Source: Coemansia sp. RSA 1804 (lineage: Eukaryota > Kickxellomycota > Kickxellomycetes > Kickxellales > Kickxellaceae). From it: a stretch of DNA of 45,662 nucleotides. This document shows positions 17,201 through 26,740 of the stretch, in pieces. The notes beneath the pieces are model-generated. The model did no database searches. It saw only the letters and a program-made list of their open reading frames with translations, and had not been told where the DNA came from. The DNA lies in the NCBI GenBank assembly GCA_027578815.1, contig JANBTH010000047.1, positions 1 to 45,662 on the forward strand. Direction: 5' to 3'. Position 1 is the first letter of the stretch; each line of letters opens with the position of its first letter. Both the position numbers and the translations under genes were made by a program.

Positions 17201-19041
17201 GCGGGCGCGGACTCGAATGTCGGTAGTCCCATGCTCCGCTGAATAGACGCCGAAAGCAAAGGAGACGGTGGCGACCCACATGCGCTCGATGTGTCTGTGC
17301 TTTCCGAGCACATCTGCTGCTGCTGTTGCTGCTGCTGCTTCTCTCTGACGCTAGCCGCACGCACTGCCGTGATGGTTTCCCACAACGAATGCCCCTGCTG
17401 TTGCTGTTGCTGTTGCTGTTGTGGGCTTGGTACCGTGTCCTTCAGCGAGGATGATGTGGTTGGCTGGATGTGTGTGTCTAAACCAAGGTCTGTGTATTCA
17501 CCTTTTGTGCCATTCCTCGTTTGGTGTTGCTGTTGATGTTTTTGTCGCTCAAGGTGGAGCGAGAGGCCACGAAGCGCCTCCACTAGTCGCTGGTCCCACT
17601 CGGGGTCTCTATGCGGAGTCTCCTGGTCACTCAGCGCGTGATATGCGTCGTCGTACTCGTCGTCCTCACTCAAGGTGCCTGACCCGTACCTGGAGTCTGT
17701 GCCATTTAGGAGTTCGGGAATGTTTGGAAAAGAAGAGCGCACATGACCACCCGATGCTGCGTCTAATGATGGAAGTGTGGTTTGTGCATTTACATGACCG
17801 CGCATACTGCCCAAGTCCGGCATGCTGTCGTTGAGTTCCACGTTGCCAGAGTCTGCTGCTTCTGCATTTGGCTGCGCCTTGCGGCTGTGCGTATTATGCG
17901 GCGATGTGGCGTTGGCGCAAGAATCGACAAAGGTACCATTCTCGACGCTGGCACCGCACACATGAGGCGACGGGGGCTCAGGCGTGCGAGCAAACGATGA
18001 CTTTCTTGACAGGAGGGGCTTGCCATTGCTGTCGATGAATTTGCGGGAACAAAACTCGGGACCTCGACGAATGTTGGTGTACACAAGGTCCAGTCTGTAC
18101 GGGCGGGAGCGCCCGTGATTGACAACCTGGAGGCAAATCCAGGCAGCAATCGTTTTGAGCACTTGGCTAACAAAGCTCACAAGCCCAACCTCGCCAATCA
18201 GCGCACGGATCTCAGGATTCTTGTCCAGGGCCTCCCGGCGGCACATGTGGACAAACGAAGCCAGAACACGTGAGGTGTCTGTGGATCCAAAGACGGCATC
18301 GATGAGACGCACGTATTCTCCAGCCGCATGCAGGCCCATGTTGATGGCCTTTGTGTACAGCGAGAACCCGCCCTCCAGGATGTTCTCTGCGGCCGTCAAC
18401 GATTGGTTCATCACTGCGTATCCGGCAGCGGTGGATGAGCTGATGATGCGCGACACAATCTGGGGGTTCAGCGCAGACAATGGCGACAGGATCCCAGCGA
18501 TAGCCAGCGTGATGGCCTTGGCTTCCGACCAGGCGACCGACCCCAGCATAAGGCTGCTGCTGGTGCTCTCGGCAATCGTTTCAAAAACGGCCTCCCAAAA
18601 CAACGAGGTAATCTCCAGGCTCAATCGCGTTGCCCCCGACAACGAAGAGACAATCGCTGCAATCCGCTCCGGCAGCAGCGGCGGTCGACTCCTCCAATGG
18701 TGAAGCTGTCGTTTTGAGGAATTGCTGCTGCTATTCACGCTGTCGTGGGAAGACCCTATGCTTTGGCTCCGGATGTTCTCCTTTGCTTCGTAGTTGCCGT
18801 ACCACTTTCCCATATAACTCTCGCCATCCGACGCTATAGAGCAACTGCCGTCGCTGCTGTCGTCCGAATGGTGGTGGTGGTGGTCGCTTGCGCCGTCGTC
18901 GCTTATATCCCCATCGTCTTCCTCCGTGCAGCCCCCAACCGCTTCCATTTGCAGTGTAAAGGGCCCCGACGGCGTGGGAGCCGCATGCCGTGTATCGTTG
19001 TAGGTTCTGGGGGCGGTGTGCGCAGTCTGTTCCTGGGTCAT
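14254..19041 (-). CDS. very large class-3 lipase, sn1-specific diacylglycerol lipase type
   Basis: From the ATG at 19041 the product has 1595 residues. The lipase core is near the C-terminal third: HYIAVDHATRSVVLACRGT, then GHSLGGG with the nucleophile Ser at about residue 1180. Candidate acid residues are D1278/D1279 in SDDFITYLS, and the catalytic His is in HHLPSTYERRL (H1564/H1565). This order matches animal diacylglycerol lipases, which release 2-acylglycerol from diacylglycerol. About 285 residues, mostly charged and low-complexity, separate the Asp and His, where DAGLs carry a shorter regulatory loop. The N-terminal 1000 residues are mostly disordered with Gln runs (CAG/CTG at 17310-17340 and 17395-17425). 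A helical, moderately hydrophobic region is at about 130-260. No clear four-helix membrane domain is seen, unlike DAGL-alpha. The frame extends to a GTG at 19158 that looks more like a splice donor. Confidence 0.85.
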   Translation of the reverse strand: MTQEQTAHTAPRTYNDTRHAAPTPSGPFTLQMEAVGGCTEEDDGDISDDGASDHHHHHSDDSSDGSCSIASDGESYMGKWYGNYEAKENIRSQSIGSSHDSVNSSSNSSKRQLHHWRSRPPLLPERIAAIVSSLSGATRLSLEITSLFWEAVFETIAESTSSSLMLGSVAWSEAKAITLAIAGILSPLSALNPQIVSRIISSSTAAGYAVMNQSLTAAENILEGGFSLYTKAINMGLHAAGEYVRLIDAVFGSTDTSRVLASFVHMCRREALDKNPEIRALIGEVGLVSFVSQVLKTIAAWICLQVVNHGRSRPYRLDLVYTNIRRGPEFCSRKFIDSNGKPLLSRKSSFARTPEPPSPHVCGASVENGTFVDSCANATSPHNTHSRKAQPNAEAADSGNVELNDSMPDLGSMRGHVNAQTTLPSLDAASGGHVRSSFPNIPELLNGTDSRYGSGTLSEDDEYDDAYHALSDQETPHRDPEWDQRLVEALRGLSLHLERQKHQQQHQTRNGTKGEYTDLGLDTHIQPTTSSSLKDTVPSPQQQQQQQQQGHSLWETITAVRAASVREKQQQQQQQQMCSESTDTSSACGSPPSPLLSASIQRSMGLPTFESAPASLISSPQFPATPSVSLNENIVQSAHTLPKAAAGLSMSGLDHPGAENGTSWKEPVPEVPDDLEETYRSFPRLSDTHLADPPSFIDPLPHTPRESIWLQQEFPRKPLLFNLARFISLASSVYGKSFMQVLGLDHGMIDARALIDEFGDFEVHEQEQSIASVAHLSRTSSNASMNNNDAGASTKGLPSSLRAGERTPTSASRHFLPRAQPMSTYHKHAGYVPSRPDSQRQYERRHFRTTSRTADNSTSASGRRSTTAGVGRRPPVRRNHHRQRPVTDHPNHYCFSQHSGIPLSDLLFSSYVSPIVPGVTRSANVKATAVERKLRRKSSHAALKSQSGSQMNMQGGSSSRNSNVGVESKPTDQQGNRAETAVAASETSGWISGIPIVGSIYQRLPSPMSALASIPVIPGLVSRIVGGKGKGEEEPSAKALPSGDRRAAKTPADEPKRRADDTKRQFRRFEKIRQRLVYRNPSIHALVHYIAVDHATRSVVLACRGTLGISDLFIDMICEYETIRIPSHEDAARECDEFRVHSGMWHSALLLADSSSEVFREVAEALRLYPEYGLVLTGHSLGGGVASLVTLLWSQPAFDTTTTTTTTGGNGSAPSGSGGHPPTPGSTRGSTRRFVTMDKFGLVTPRPIHCFSFGSPCSTNASLSYYCRGLVTSVANSDDFITYLSIGACVDILNISAVLGREHGVAEKVVRKFFSAQKHRLGKKLNLFDFDFSRLRAYKNDDDDDETDDDGERDDGSGGASRDKRKRNGSRLPREERPASSFLRHPWSQSAVHKDHIQGGSNSRLSKKPRHDRNSHLKSTKATQRQEGGEEGPKKTAKDDLDDWYLSLIKTLRASMDSEKLYPPGDVFVLATLGDDEIADRELATRVDSLDDGDLNRGGDSRRSSIFSTQSFASSSKEEEDPKGPRAADDDGSKDKTLPMGLFYCPDVVERFSELRFTRNMIAHHLPSTYERRLSALVHETLAGGRRNTSGSAKT
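17310..17340. repeat. CTG/TTG microsatellite in the lipase gene (Gln run)
   Basis: Reads as a Gln run on the minus strand, within the disordered N-terminal part of the lipase. A second run is at 17395-17425. Confidence 0.7.
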
Positions 19042-20602
19042 TCTGCTGCAGAAATATCTGAATTTCGCCCAACTTCTTGCTGGCGACTGCCAATATATCT
19101 GGCAGTATATCTGCGAAAAGGTGGAAATGAATAGAGAGCTTGCTAGAAATACACTCACCGGCTACAAGCCAGAATAAACGCAATGCTCTCGTATAAGCTA
19201 GGAATATGAAATAAGATACAAGTGAAAAAAAGTACAAGGAAGAAGAAACCCAAAGCAGTGCTTAAGGCCAGTAAAAGAAATAGAGGATTGTGCAGGTGGT
19301 TACTCTAAAATGCGTGAAAAGAAGTAAAGAAAAAACGGCGGCATGCAAGATAAAGAAGACAAAAGTTAAAAGGAACACAGAACTTTTAAGAGAAAGAGAG
19401 AGAAAGACTAAGCTAGCTAAGCTGCTGCGCAAGTGTAAGTTAAGTTTTACTCTTTTTGTTTTTTTTTTTTGCTTGGCTTGGTGGTGTGGGTGTATGCGGA
19501 AATCTTCGATACACTAACAAAAGGCGGGTTGGTGACTGGCATTACGCATTTGACGTGTGTATGCTGATGCGGAGAACAACAAGCCCAACCAACAAACTCC
19601 CTCCCTTCTTTTTTTCGCTGGCAATTTACCAGAAAGAGAAGCAAAATGTCAGAGACTTTGCTTTTATCAAAAGTCCAGCCAGCCACCAGCCATCCTTTCC
19701 GCCGGTCAGGCTCCGACGCCTGTGTGTCATTTGGCATCCAGAACCCGTGGAGAGGGAGGGGACCCGATCATGGGGCGGAACAGGGCATGGCCGAGTGTTG
19801 TTGTTGTTGTTGTTTCTGGCAGCCTCGAGTGCTAGGCAAGAGCGTCTTATGTGGGGAGAAAGGGTGCGTGTGGGTTGGATCTGGAGCAGTAGCAGATAGT
19901 AGCTGCATTCATTTCCGCATTGTCCATCTCTATCTTTTGGAAGCCAGACATTGCTTCGCAAGCAGTGCTTGCTGCCCGCACTTTGGTCGTTCATTCGTTC
20001 ATTGTTATTATCTCGTTGCGATGTGGACATGTTGCAGATTACAAAAACAAATGTTTTTGTGGGAAAAAGGGCTTTTTCTTCCATATATGGCAGTTTGTAC
20101 GCTATCTCTTTTCTTTGTTTGACGTTATCACGCTCATTTCCACCCTCCACCCCGTTTGATTTTAGGGACAAATGAATTCGGAGGAAGAAAGATAAAGAAA
20201 GAGAAACAGTGGAAGGGGCATTACGCAAGAGTTTCAAAATGTGCAATTCCATTACCACCGCCAAGATAAAAAAGGCAGAAACAATGGCGTCAGGCATTCA
20301 CCATGTTGTTGTTAAGCAATCTCGATGAATGGATGGGTTTTTGTGATAACATGTAGCCATCATTCATATCTCCACTATATTTAGTTAATTTCGCTTTATT
20401 TTGCAAGTCGGCCAATATTGTGTTGCTATTGCTGTTGCTGCTGCTGCTGGGAGAGAAAAATAGAAGGAAAAAACGTAAACATTGCTAAAAATATTTGATT
20501 GTTCACAGGCATTGAACGTGTAGTGTTTTTCATTCGCAACAATGGCAAAGTCAAAAAGGGAAAGAAGCTCTTGTTTTGCAGATAAAGGGGGATTACAAAC
20601 GA
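19042..20602. other. lipase upstream region and tyrosinase 3' flank
   Basis: 1.56 kb between two minus-strand genes. On the minus strand GTGAGT at 19158-19153 and a CAG at 19113-19111 could bound a short leader intron of the lipase gene. There is a GTT run at 19797-19813 and a CTG/TTG run at about 20419-20450. Open frames up to 223 codons cross it but look like chance. No RNA gene was recognised. Confidence 0.4.
19111..19158 (-). other. possible 48-nt leader intron of the lipase gene
   Basis: It begins GTGAGT and ends TTTTCGCAG on the minus strand, 70 bp before the ATG. Splicing here does not join an upstream coding exon to the lipase frame, so it would be a 5' UTR intron if real. Confidence 0.3.
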
Positions 20603-21922
20603 TTAGTAAGGAGACGAGTAGGAGCTATTGTTCAGCAGGTCTATTAAGTGGCATGCCTCCTGGTATACCTGTTCGACCAGAGTGTTGTTGAACCCATGCA
20701 TATCAATCCACATCCGAGACATGCGCGCAGGATACGACAGAATTCTCCGCGGCGCACCGCATTCGCATGGTGGGCCGGTGGTTGAGTTTGTGAACTGTAC
20801 CATTATCTCTTCTCTGGTTGGCACTCCAAGAAGCGCCGACCTTGGGAAGTAGTCACGCAGCACGTCCTGCTGTGCAAATGCCTGGCGGATGCGGATCATC
20901 TCCTTTGCGTTGCCTGCGGAATTAGACGACCCGCTGAATATCTGCATCTTGCGGCTGTTTATTTCACGATTTGGATCGGAATCGTTGCCGTTGCTGTTGC
21001 CGTTGCCGTTGTTGTTGTCGCTGTTGTTACCGTCCCCAGGATACTGGCTTGGCGGATCAGGCACCGAGTCGTACGTGTAGCACATGCCGTTGTAGCCAAT
21101 GACCATAGCAGACCTAACAGAACCGCCGCCCAGATCAACATCCCCGGTCTGAGGCATAGGATCTTCAAGCGTCGCTTCGCCATTAGGGCCATTTCCATCG
21201 TATGCAAGCATAGAGCCAGCGCTGTTCTGCCACAACCACCAGAGCCTGTCAATGTTGGCGTGGTGCATAAAGAAGAAAAAGTCGTTGGGCGCGTATCTGG
21301 TCGCAGCATCGCCGCCGAGTCCCAAGTGCACCACGCCGTGGATGCCATACTCAATGTGCTCGCCAAAACGCGAAAGCCGAGAGTCCGACTGGATGTACGA
21401 CGATATCACCTCGGCAGGAACCCACGGCTCTATCGAGTCGCCTTGGTTGAAGTCGCGCCGCAGACAGTGGCGATCGGGGAAATCCATGGTCCAGTCGCCC
21501 TGGATCCCCTCAAGCTGGCATCTATCCGGGCCACTGCCATTCCCTCCTATGCTTTCTCTGCGAAGAACGGGGCTTCCTGCAGGATTGTCGTAGTCGAGTG
21601 TAGAATCCCAGAACGGAACGGTGAATTCTGGATCTATCTCACGCCCCATGTTCTCGAGCTCCAGCACAAACCGCCGATGAAATGGAAAGAACGCAGTCGC
21701 TCCGTGCACCTGTTCAAATAATGCTTGATGCGACTTTGCAAATCGGGAAATGACTCCATCCTCGTGGAGCTTGGATAGGACATCGCCGATCCGTTGCCAG
21801 TCTTCGGGCGACAGCGAATGTGCAGAGCGACGGGTACGCAGCCCCTGGCACTTTGGGTTGTCTTGCGCAAGAGCTGTGGATGAGACGGCAAGAAGAACAG
21901 CAAGGAAATGATAGATAAACAT
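20603..21922 (-). CDS. secreted tyrosinase (type-3 copper oxidase)
   Basis: The 439-residue product has a signal peptide (about 1-19, ending STALA before QDNP). Tyrosinases oxidise monophenols and diphenols to quinones, leading to melanin or cross-linking. The CuA site has H65, H73 and H82 (SHQ, VHGATAFFPFHRRF). The CuB site has H195 and H199 (HGVVH) and the H220/H221 pair in PNDFFFFMHHANIDRLWW. All six expected His ligands are therefore present. Cysteines at 25, 135 and 153 may form disulfides. After the catalytic core an Asn/Gly/Asp-rich linker (about 293-316) leads to a C-terminal part with CECG and an RMWIDMHG segment. I see no long C-terminal cap domain, but the tail might shield the site. 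ATG at 21922, with a TATA box 129 bp upstream. Confidence 0.93.
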   Translation of the reverse strand: MFIYHFLAVLLAVSSTALAQDNPKCQGLRTRRSAHSLSPEDWQRIGDVLSKLHEDGVISRFAKSHQALFEQVHGATAFFPFHRRFVLELENMGREIDPEFTVPFWDSTLDYDNPAGSPVLRRESIGGNGSGPDRCQLEGIQGDWTMDFPDRHCLRRDFNQGDSIEPWVPAEVISSYIQSDSRLSRFGEHIEYGIHGVVHLGLGGDAATRYAPNDFFFFMHHANIDRLWWLWQNSAGSMLAYDGNGPNGEATLEDPMPQTGDVDLGGGSVRSAMVIGYNGMCYTYDSVPDPPSQYPGDGNNSDNNNGNGNSNGNDSDPNREINSRKMQIFSGSSNSAGNAKEMIRIRQAFAQQDVLRDYFPRSALLGVPTREEIMVQFTNSTTGPPCECGAPRRILSYPARMSRMWIDMHGFNNTLVEQVYQEACHLIDLLNNSSYSSPY

Positions 21923-22050
21923 GGTTGGATATAATTATTTAAGTACGTGTATGTTAGTTGGTATTATGTAATGTGAAATATAAAAATAGAACCTACCAGG
22001 GAAAACTACACAAAAAGAAAGAAAGAAGCCTAGTAATCCAGATGTTGCGT

Positions 22051-22057
22051 TTATATA
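22051..22057 (-). promoter_or_regulatory. TATA box of the tyrosinase gene
   Basis: TATATAA on the minus strand, 129 bp upstream of the tyrosinase ATG. A strong TATA box fits an inducible secreted-enzyme gene. Confidence 0.5.
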
Positions 22058-22944
22058 GCAAACAAAGCGATTAGACATAGTCTGATAATGATCAGGCCAA
22101 CACATGTTTTATTTGGAATGTGCTTGAAATAGCGAGTTTCTTATAACATTCTAAAACAAGCGAATGTCCAGAATTAAGATAGTTGTTCAATAACGAGGAT
22201 ACCCGTTTTGACCATTGAAAATGCTATTATGCCGATCAAACATTATTCAACCACATACCAGCAACAGCAATTGAATTCCTTTTGTTCTGGATAAACAATG
22301 TAACCACAGCCCCCGTTAAGTGGAGTCTTTATGTTTCAGCAATTTGTATCATGTCTTAAAGCGAGATTAAGATTGAATTGGGTTTCAATGAACCAGCTGA
22401 GTGCCAGCAGGGAAATAGGTTAGGACTCTGGAGCGACGACTAGAAAAAATCTGGAATATTGCAAGCTGCCTCATGGGTTGTATAGTCGCTGGATATGGTG
22501 TTGATAGATGCTATTAGGTGCCAAGAGCGAGAAGCACTGATTTATGCTGTTTTTGGCTCATTAGGTCATATTCCAATATGGCTGCACCCAACGATGCTTG
22601 ATTTCCACGCATTTTTACCAAGGCAAAACACACTTTCCGATAATCTGGATAAATAAAAAAGAAGATCCCATCTAGACACATTTTTTTGGGGAAAAAAGAT
22701 GGGCGTGAAAATCGAATAAAAGATTCAGAGAAAAAACTGAAAGAAATGAAATTCCCGACTTCTGTCCGTTTGGAAGGGGACGAAAATGCGCATAATTTTT
22801 GTATGTGGTCTGAGGGAGAGCTGCATGACGAAAGGCGGCGGACAGTTTACCAGATCATTTCTATTCTTCTAAAAGTCAGTCTGTATATTATTCCAATGCC
22901 TTGGCTCTGTTATTTGGCTCTGTTTGCTGTTCAATGCGAAAAAA

Positions 22945-22953
22945 CCCCCCCCC
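22945..22953. repeat. homopolymer of nine C
   Basis: Nine C flanked by A runs in the tyrosinase-Svf1 spacer. Such a run may be length-variable. Confidence 0.8.
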
Positions 22954-23449
22954 AAAAAGACGAAATGTTTCTCTGTCAGAAAGAATAAAGAAAACCGAAT
23001 TGTGGCTAGCCAGCCACGACATCAGCATATGTCAGGGAATGGGATTACTGCTATCATAACCGCTTTCGCCAATGACAGTGAAACCCGAGCGCATAGGAAA
23101 TGGCGCAAATAAGCTTTTGCAAGAAACGCCAGTCTGTCCGTCCTCTGATAAAGATAGAGCGGGGCTGCAATTAAAAGGCTACGTAGCGCCAACACAATGA
23201 CCATAAAAAACAAGACACGTTCTTTCCTTTCATTGTGTCAAATTTCTTCCCTATTTATCTTTATATTCCACATAAGGAATTCTTTAGACTGACGCGCTTA
23301 AAGTCACCATCCAAAACTATCACCAGAAACAACAGCAGACCCGCCAAGACTGAGCTGTAAAAGTGACCGGAATTATTCATTTCTTATCTGGCCTACTCTT
23401 GTGAGCTGCAAAGTCCCTGACCTGTGTCAACGAGTATTTCTGAAAAGTC

Positions 23450-23530
23450 GTTTCTTTCTATTTCTTTTTCTTTTTCCTCTTCCTTTTTCTCCTTTCGTTT
23501 TTCCCTTGCTTCAATTTGACCTTTTTATTT
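23450..23530 (+). promoter_or_regulatory. pyrimidine tract upstream of Svf1
   Basis: A nearly pure T/C stretch about 165-245 bp before the Svf1 ATG. Fungal promoters often carry such CT-rich blocks near the transcription start. Confidence 0.45.
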
Positions 23531-23542
23531 CTCCTTGTTGCA

Positions 23543-23550
23543 TATATATG
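23543..23550 (+). promoter_or_regulatory. candidate TATA box of Svf1 gene
   Basis: An alternating TATATATA-type sequence about 145-152 bp before the Svf1 ATG, just downstream of a long pyrimidine tract (23450-23530). Confidence 0.45.
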
Positions 23551-23694
23551 GCCCTTCTCATCCTACATGCTGTTTAGTTTTTCTCATCGCCCACAACCGC
23601 ATTCTGCCATTCTGCTTTTATAATTAATATTATTATCACATTATTATTATTGCTCACCTCCACTCTTCCAGTCTAATTCTCCGCCGACATCAAG

Positions 23695-24807
23695 ATGGCT
23701 CCCAAAAAGACGATTACAGCCGCCTCGCTCGTGCATGAGGGCCACCCAATTGCAACCCAGACCGTCCCCGCAGATTTTGCCTGGAGACGCGACAGCACGG
23801 GTTCCGAAACGCAAACGTTATACTTCCAGCTTGAGAATGGGTGTCTTGGCTTTGTGCAAATCGCCTGGGCGTACTTGGCGCTGACAACCACAATCGAAAC
23901 CAATGCGCTGTTCTACATTCCAGGACAGCCGTGCGTGTTCGAGAGTCACAATGGCCACAACCTTAAGGTGCACAAGAAAAGCCAAGAGTTCGAGTGCAAG
24001 GGGCTGGCCATGGCTTGGAATGACGACCAAACGCAGCTGACTGTCAAGTACACCGCCGGCAGGGAGCGCAGCCCCAAGGGCGTTGCCGCAAGCTTTGTTT
24101 TCACCCGGAAATCGGACGGCTACAAGATTGGCGACGGCAAGACCTACATCGGCGAGGGCACTGCCTCGCATTACTTTTACCCGGCCGGCGACATGGTTGC
24201 CAAGGGCGAAATAAACGGCGTCAAGTTCGACTCCAAGGGCGCCGGCCTCTTTATCCACGCCCACTCAGCCAACATCATGCCCTACAATGTCGGTGCCGAG
24301 TGGAACATGGTTTACTTTATTGGCTATCGCGAGGGCACGCCCGAAGACCAGAAGAAGGCCTCCAACGCGTTTACTTACAACGTTCTGCAGTACGAGACCC
24401 CGCATAGCGCAGGGAGCGTCAATTGCGCCAACGCAAGCCTAACAGAGTCAAACAGGCTGAGTGCCGTTCTTTGGGACACCGATGTCAAACACATTGATGA
24501 TGAGCTGGATCCGAACGGCAGCGGCTACAAGCTGCCCAAGCGCGTGGTTTTCACTTCAACTGGCAAAACAACCGACGGCAAAAAAGCCAAGGTCGTCTTT
24601 GAGGCGAATCCAACAATGCGTTTGCACGACATTGATGTGCTCCATGAGATGCCCTACGTTATCCGTCGTCTTGTCCAGGCGCTTATCACAAAGCCCTTTG
24701 TATTTGAGCGCTACGATGGCGAAGCAAAGATCGTTATTGAGATTGAAGGCCAGGAACCGTTTAGTGTCCACGGCGTTGCCTTTAACGAGCTCACTCTTAT
24801 GAAATGA
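23695..24807 (+). CDS. SVF1: Svf1 family survival factor (two lipocalin-like domains)
   Basis: The 370-residue product fits fungal Svf1, a protein with two lipocalin-like beta-barrels linked to oxidative-stress and cold survival and to ceramide handling between ER and Golgi. Family-like segments include ETQTLYFQLENGCLGFVQIAW (about 38-58), then FESHNGHNLKV and ASHYFYPAGDM. In the second half are MVYFIGYREGTPEDQKKASN and, at the end, PFVFERYDGEAKI. No signal peptide or membrane segment is seen. Length is close to the family norm. The ATG at 23695 follows CATCAAG and opens the family-like N-terminus. It is convergent with the metal-transporter gene. Confidence 0.9.
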   Translation: MAPKKTITAASLVHEGHPIATQTVPADFAWRRDSTGSETQTLYFQLENGCLGFVQIAWAYLALTTTIETNALFYIPGQPCVFESHNGHNLKVHKKSQEFECKGLAMAWNDDQTQLTVKYTAGRERSPKGVAASFVFTRKSDGYKIGDGKTYIGEGTASHYFYPAGDMVAKGEINGVKFDSKGAGLFIHAHSANIMPYNVGAEWNMVYFIGYREGTPEDQKKASNAFTYNVLQYETPHSAGSVNCANASLTESNRLSAVLWDTDVKHIDDELDPNGSGYKLPKRVVFTSTGKTTDGKKAKVVFEANPTMRLHDIDVLHEMPYVIRRLVQALITKPFVFERYDGEAKIVIEIEGQEPFSVHGVAFNELTLMK

Positions 24808-25243
24808 GGCTCTCTCACATCTGCTGTCTATTCTATATTGCTTGGTCTGTTGTTAAACCCCCTCCTTCCCACCTTTTTCTTTTTTTGTTGGTTGGAGTTT
24901 TGCCATATCCAGCCGTTTCTCTATTTCTCTCTTTTCTTCTCTACATTACACAGTTAATTGTCTCCCCTCTCGTTTCATTCTGACTAGCGGATGAAAACAA
25001 AAACTAAAAAAAATTCAGCTAGCTAGTGTCCCGTGTGTATATGGCTGGCATTTTATTTCTTGTGTATGTCCCGGTTTTTTTTTCATATTTTTCTATTATA
25101 TCAATTTAAATTTCTATCTCAATCCGCCAATGTTCTACTCTCTCCCATGTGTGAAGGATAAATAAACACCAGACATAAATATCAATTAAATGACAGTGTA
25201 TATGGAAACATTTCCACCATTGCTGGCTCTCCTTTTCTAATTC
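24808..25243. other. Svf1 / metal transporter convergent spacer
   Basis: 436 bp of pyrimidine-rich then AT-rich 3' flank. An ATAAATAAAC stretch at about 25158-25167 is a likely poly(A) region for Svf1. No gene was seen. Confidence 0.5.
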
Positions 25244-26740
25244 CTAGAGGCCCGTCTTTACATCAACATCAATGTTCCGCACAAACGACAGCTTTGTGCG
25301 CAGCTGCGATCGTACGTGTGACACTGCTTTCTGGATATCCGCAGCTCGCTCGTCGCTGCCAAATGTCAGGGCAACGTGCATGTGTATAAATGGCCCCGAT
25401 TTGCGGCAGATGACATCGCTAAACCCGCGTACTTGCGGTATGTTCTCGACAATCTCACGCATTTCCTTGTGAATTTCGTCGGTGTATTGCGCGGATGGCG
25501 GAGTGTCAGTGATCTCCTTCACCGCATCCAAAGCCATTGTTGCTCCGCTCCAGGCGAGCATTGTGCTGACGACTAGACCGCCAACAGCATCGAGGACAGG
25601 GAAGCCCATGAGTGCACCCCCAATTGCAGCAACAGACACTAGACTGGTCAAAGAGTCGCTCCGATGGTGCCATGCGTTTGCTATAAGCACATTGGACTTT
25701 GTGCGCTTGCCGACCTTCATTGTCGCCTGGAACAATGCCTCGTTGACCACAATTGACCCGACTCCGAACCATATTGCCCGAGGATCAACAACGACGTTCC
25801 CGTCAACAACAGTGTGCATCCCATGGCTGTGGGAGTGTCCAATTAGTGACGATGGCGCCTCTGGTGCTGCGCCTGCCGAATTAGCCGCAGTTTCCGGGGC
25901 TGCTGATGCGGCAGAGGCGGCAGCATCGCTGCTGCTGCTCATCACAGCACCGGCTATCTCCCGCGCCGACTCAACTACGCCATGCGCTGATGGCGCACTG
26001 AAAGCTGAAAATGTTTCAGGCAGCAGATGAACCACTTGCTCCAGCGCATGGGCTCCAATGCCCAATCCCGATGCAACAAGAAACGCACTGATAAACAGAG
26101 TACCAAGAGCCTCGTACCGACCGTACCCGAATGGGTGGCCAGCGTCCGCAGGCTGGCGCGACTTGCGAAAAGTGTACAGCGTCACAATGTCCCCTATAAT
26201 GTCGCTCATGGAATGGGCTGCATCAGCAAGAAGGGCCGAGCTGTGGAAATACACGCCGGCCAGACCCTTTGCGACGCTCATTCCAAAGTTGGCCCCCATT
26301 CCGATTAGCGTAATACGCGAGCCGGCCTTGTTGTGCTCCAAGAGCTCGATCTTGCTTGCGTGCTCCTCGCTCCCATGCGCATGCACGCTAAACAGCCCGT
26401 GTGAGTGAGAATGCGAATGGCTGTGGCTATCTTTGGTTCCGGTTGTGGAGCTGTGTTCTTTGCGCAGGGTGTGTGCGAAGCTGGAAAAGCTGCTTGCTGC
26501 GTCTCGCAATGCCGCCACCTCTTGCCTTGTCCACGGTCTAGGCCCAGTGTTGTTTGCGTTTTTGGATTTATGGCTGCCAACGGTCATAGAGCGGGCCAGA
26601 GCTACTGCTGCCAGTCCAGCAGGCACCATGCGTGGCCGTGGTTGTATCTGCGTCCCAAGTCGCCGCCGAAGCAAAGACAACGACGATAATGTATGCTTCT
26701 GTTGCTGATGCTGTAGCACCCTGTACTGAATACAACTCAT
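25244..26740 (-). CDS. cation diffusion facilitator, mitochondrial Mmt1/Mmt2 type
   Basis: The product has 498 residues from the ATG at 26740; the frame extends to a TTG at 26809 that is unlikely as a start. CDF proteins export divalent metals; yeast Mmt1 and Mmt2 act in mitochondrial iron handling. A basic N-terminus (LLRRRLGTQIQPRPR) could target mitochondria. A His-rich segment HSHSHSHSHG is at about 107-116. The first membrane helix starts near 142, and DAAHSMSDIIGD (about 173-184) carries the metal-binding His/Asp residues. PFGYGRYEALG follows. A second HSHSHGMH stretch lies in the loop between helices 4 and 5, and the HxxxD-type site recurs in NAWHHRSDSLTS. The C-terminal cytosolic domain ends IDVDVKTGL. 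The metal could be iron, zinc or manganese; Mmt-type iron is the best guess. Confidence 0.88.
   Translation of the reverse strand: MSCIQYRVLQHQQQKHTLSSLSLLRRRLGTQIQPRPRMVPAGLAAVALARSMTVGSHKSKNANNTGPRPWTRQEVAALRDAASSFSSFAHTLRKEHSSTTGTKDSHSHSHSHSHGLFSVHAHGSEEHASKIELLEHNKAGSRITLIGMGANFGMSVAKGLAGVYFHSSALLADAAHSMSDIIGDIVTLYTFRKSRQPADAGHPFGYGRYEALGTLFISAFLVASGLGIGAHALEQVVHLLPETFSAFSAPSAHGVVESAREIAGAVMSSSSDAAASAASAAPETAANSAGAAPEAPSSLIGHSHSHGMHTVVDGNVVVDPRAIWFGVGSIVVNEALFQATMKVGKRTKSNVLIANAWHHRSDSLTSLVSVAAIGGALMGFPVLDAVGGLVVSTMLAWSGATMALDAVKEITDTPPSAQYTDEIHKEMREIVENIPQVRGFSDVICRKSGPFIHMHVALTFGSDERAADIQKAVSHVRSQLRTKLSFVRNIDVDVKTGL

Larger units (their letters stand above)
21923..23694. other. tyrosinase-Svf1 divergent intergenic region
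   Basis: 1.77 kb of AT-rich DNA between two divergent genes. It contains the tyrosinase TATA box, a run of nine C at 22945-22953, a pyrimidine tract at 23450-23530 and a TATATATA before Svf1. A 100-codon frame at 22686-22988 has no recognisable domain and crosses the C run; I do not support it. Confidence 0.45.

Noticed and set aside
19626..20297. 223-codon minus-strand frame between lipase and tyrosinase genes
   Set aside because: It runs through a GTT microsatellite and has no domain-like segments. Composition looks like chance translation of spacer.
22686..22988. 100-codon plus-strand frame upstream of Svf1
   Set aside because: It crosses a nine-C homopolymer and has no domain; likely chance.
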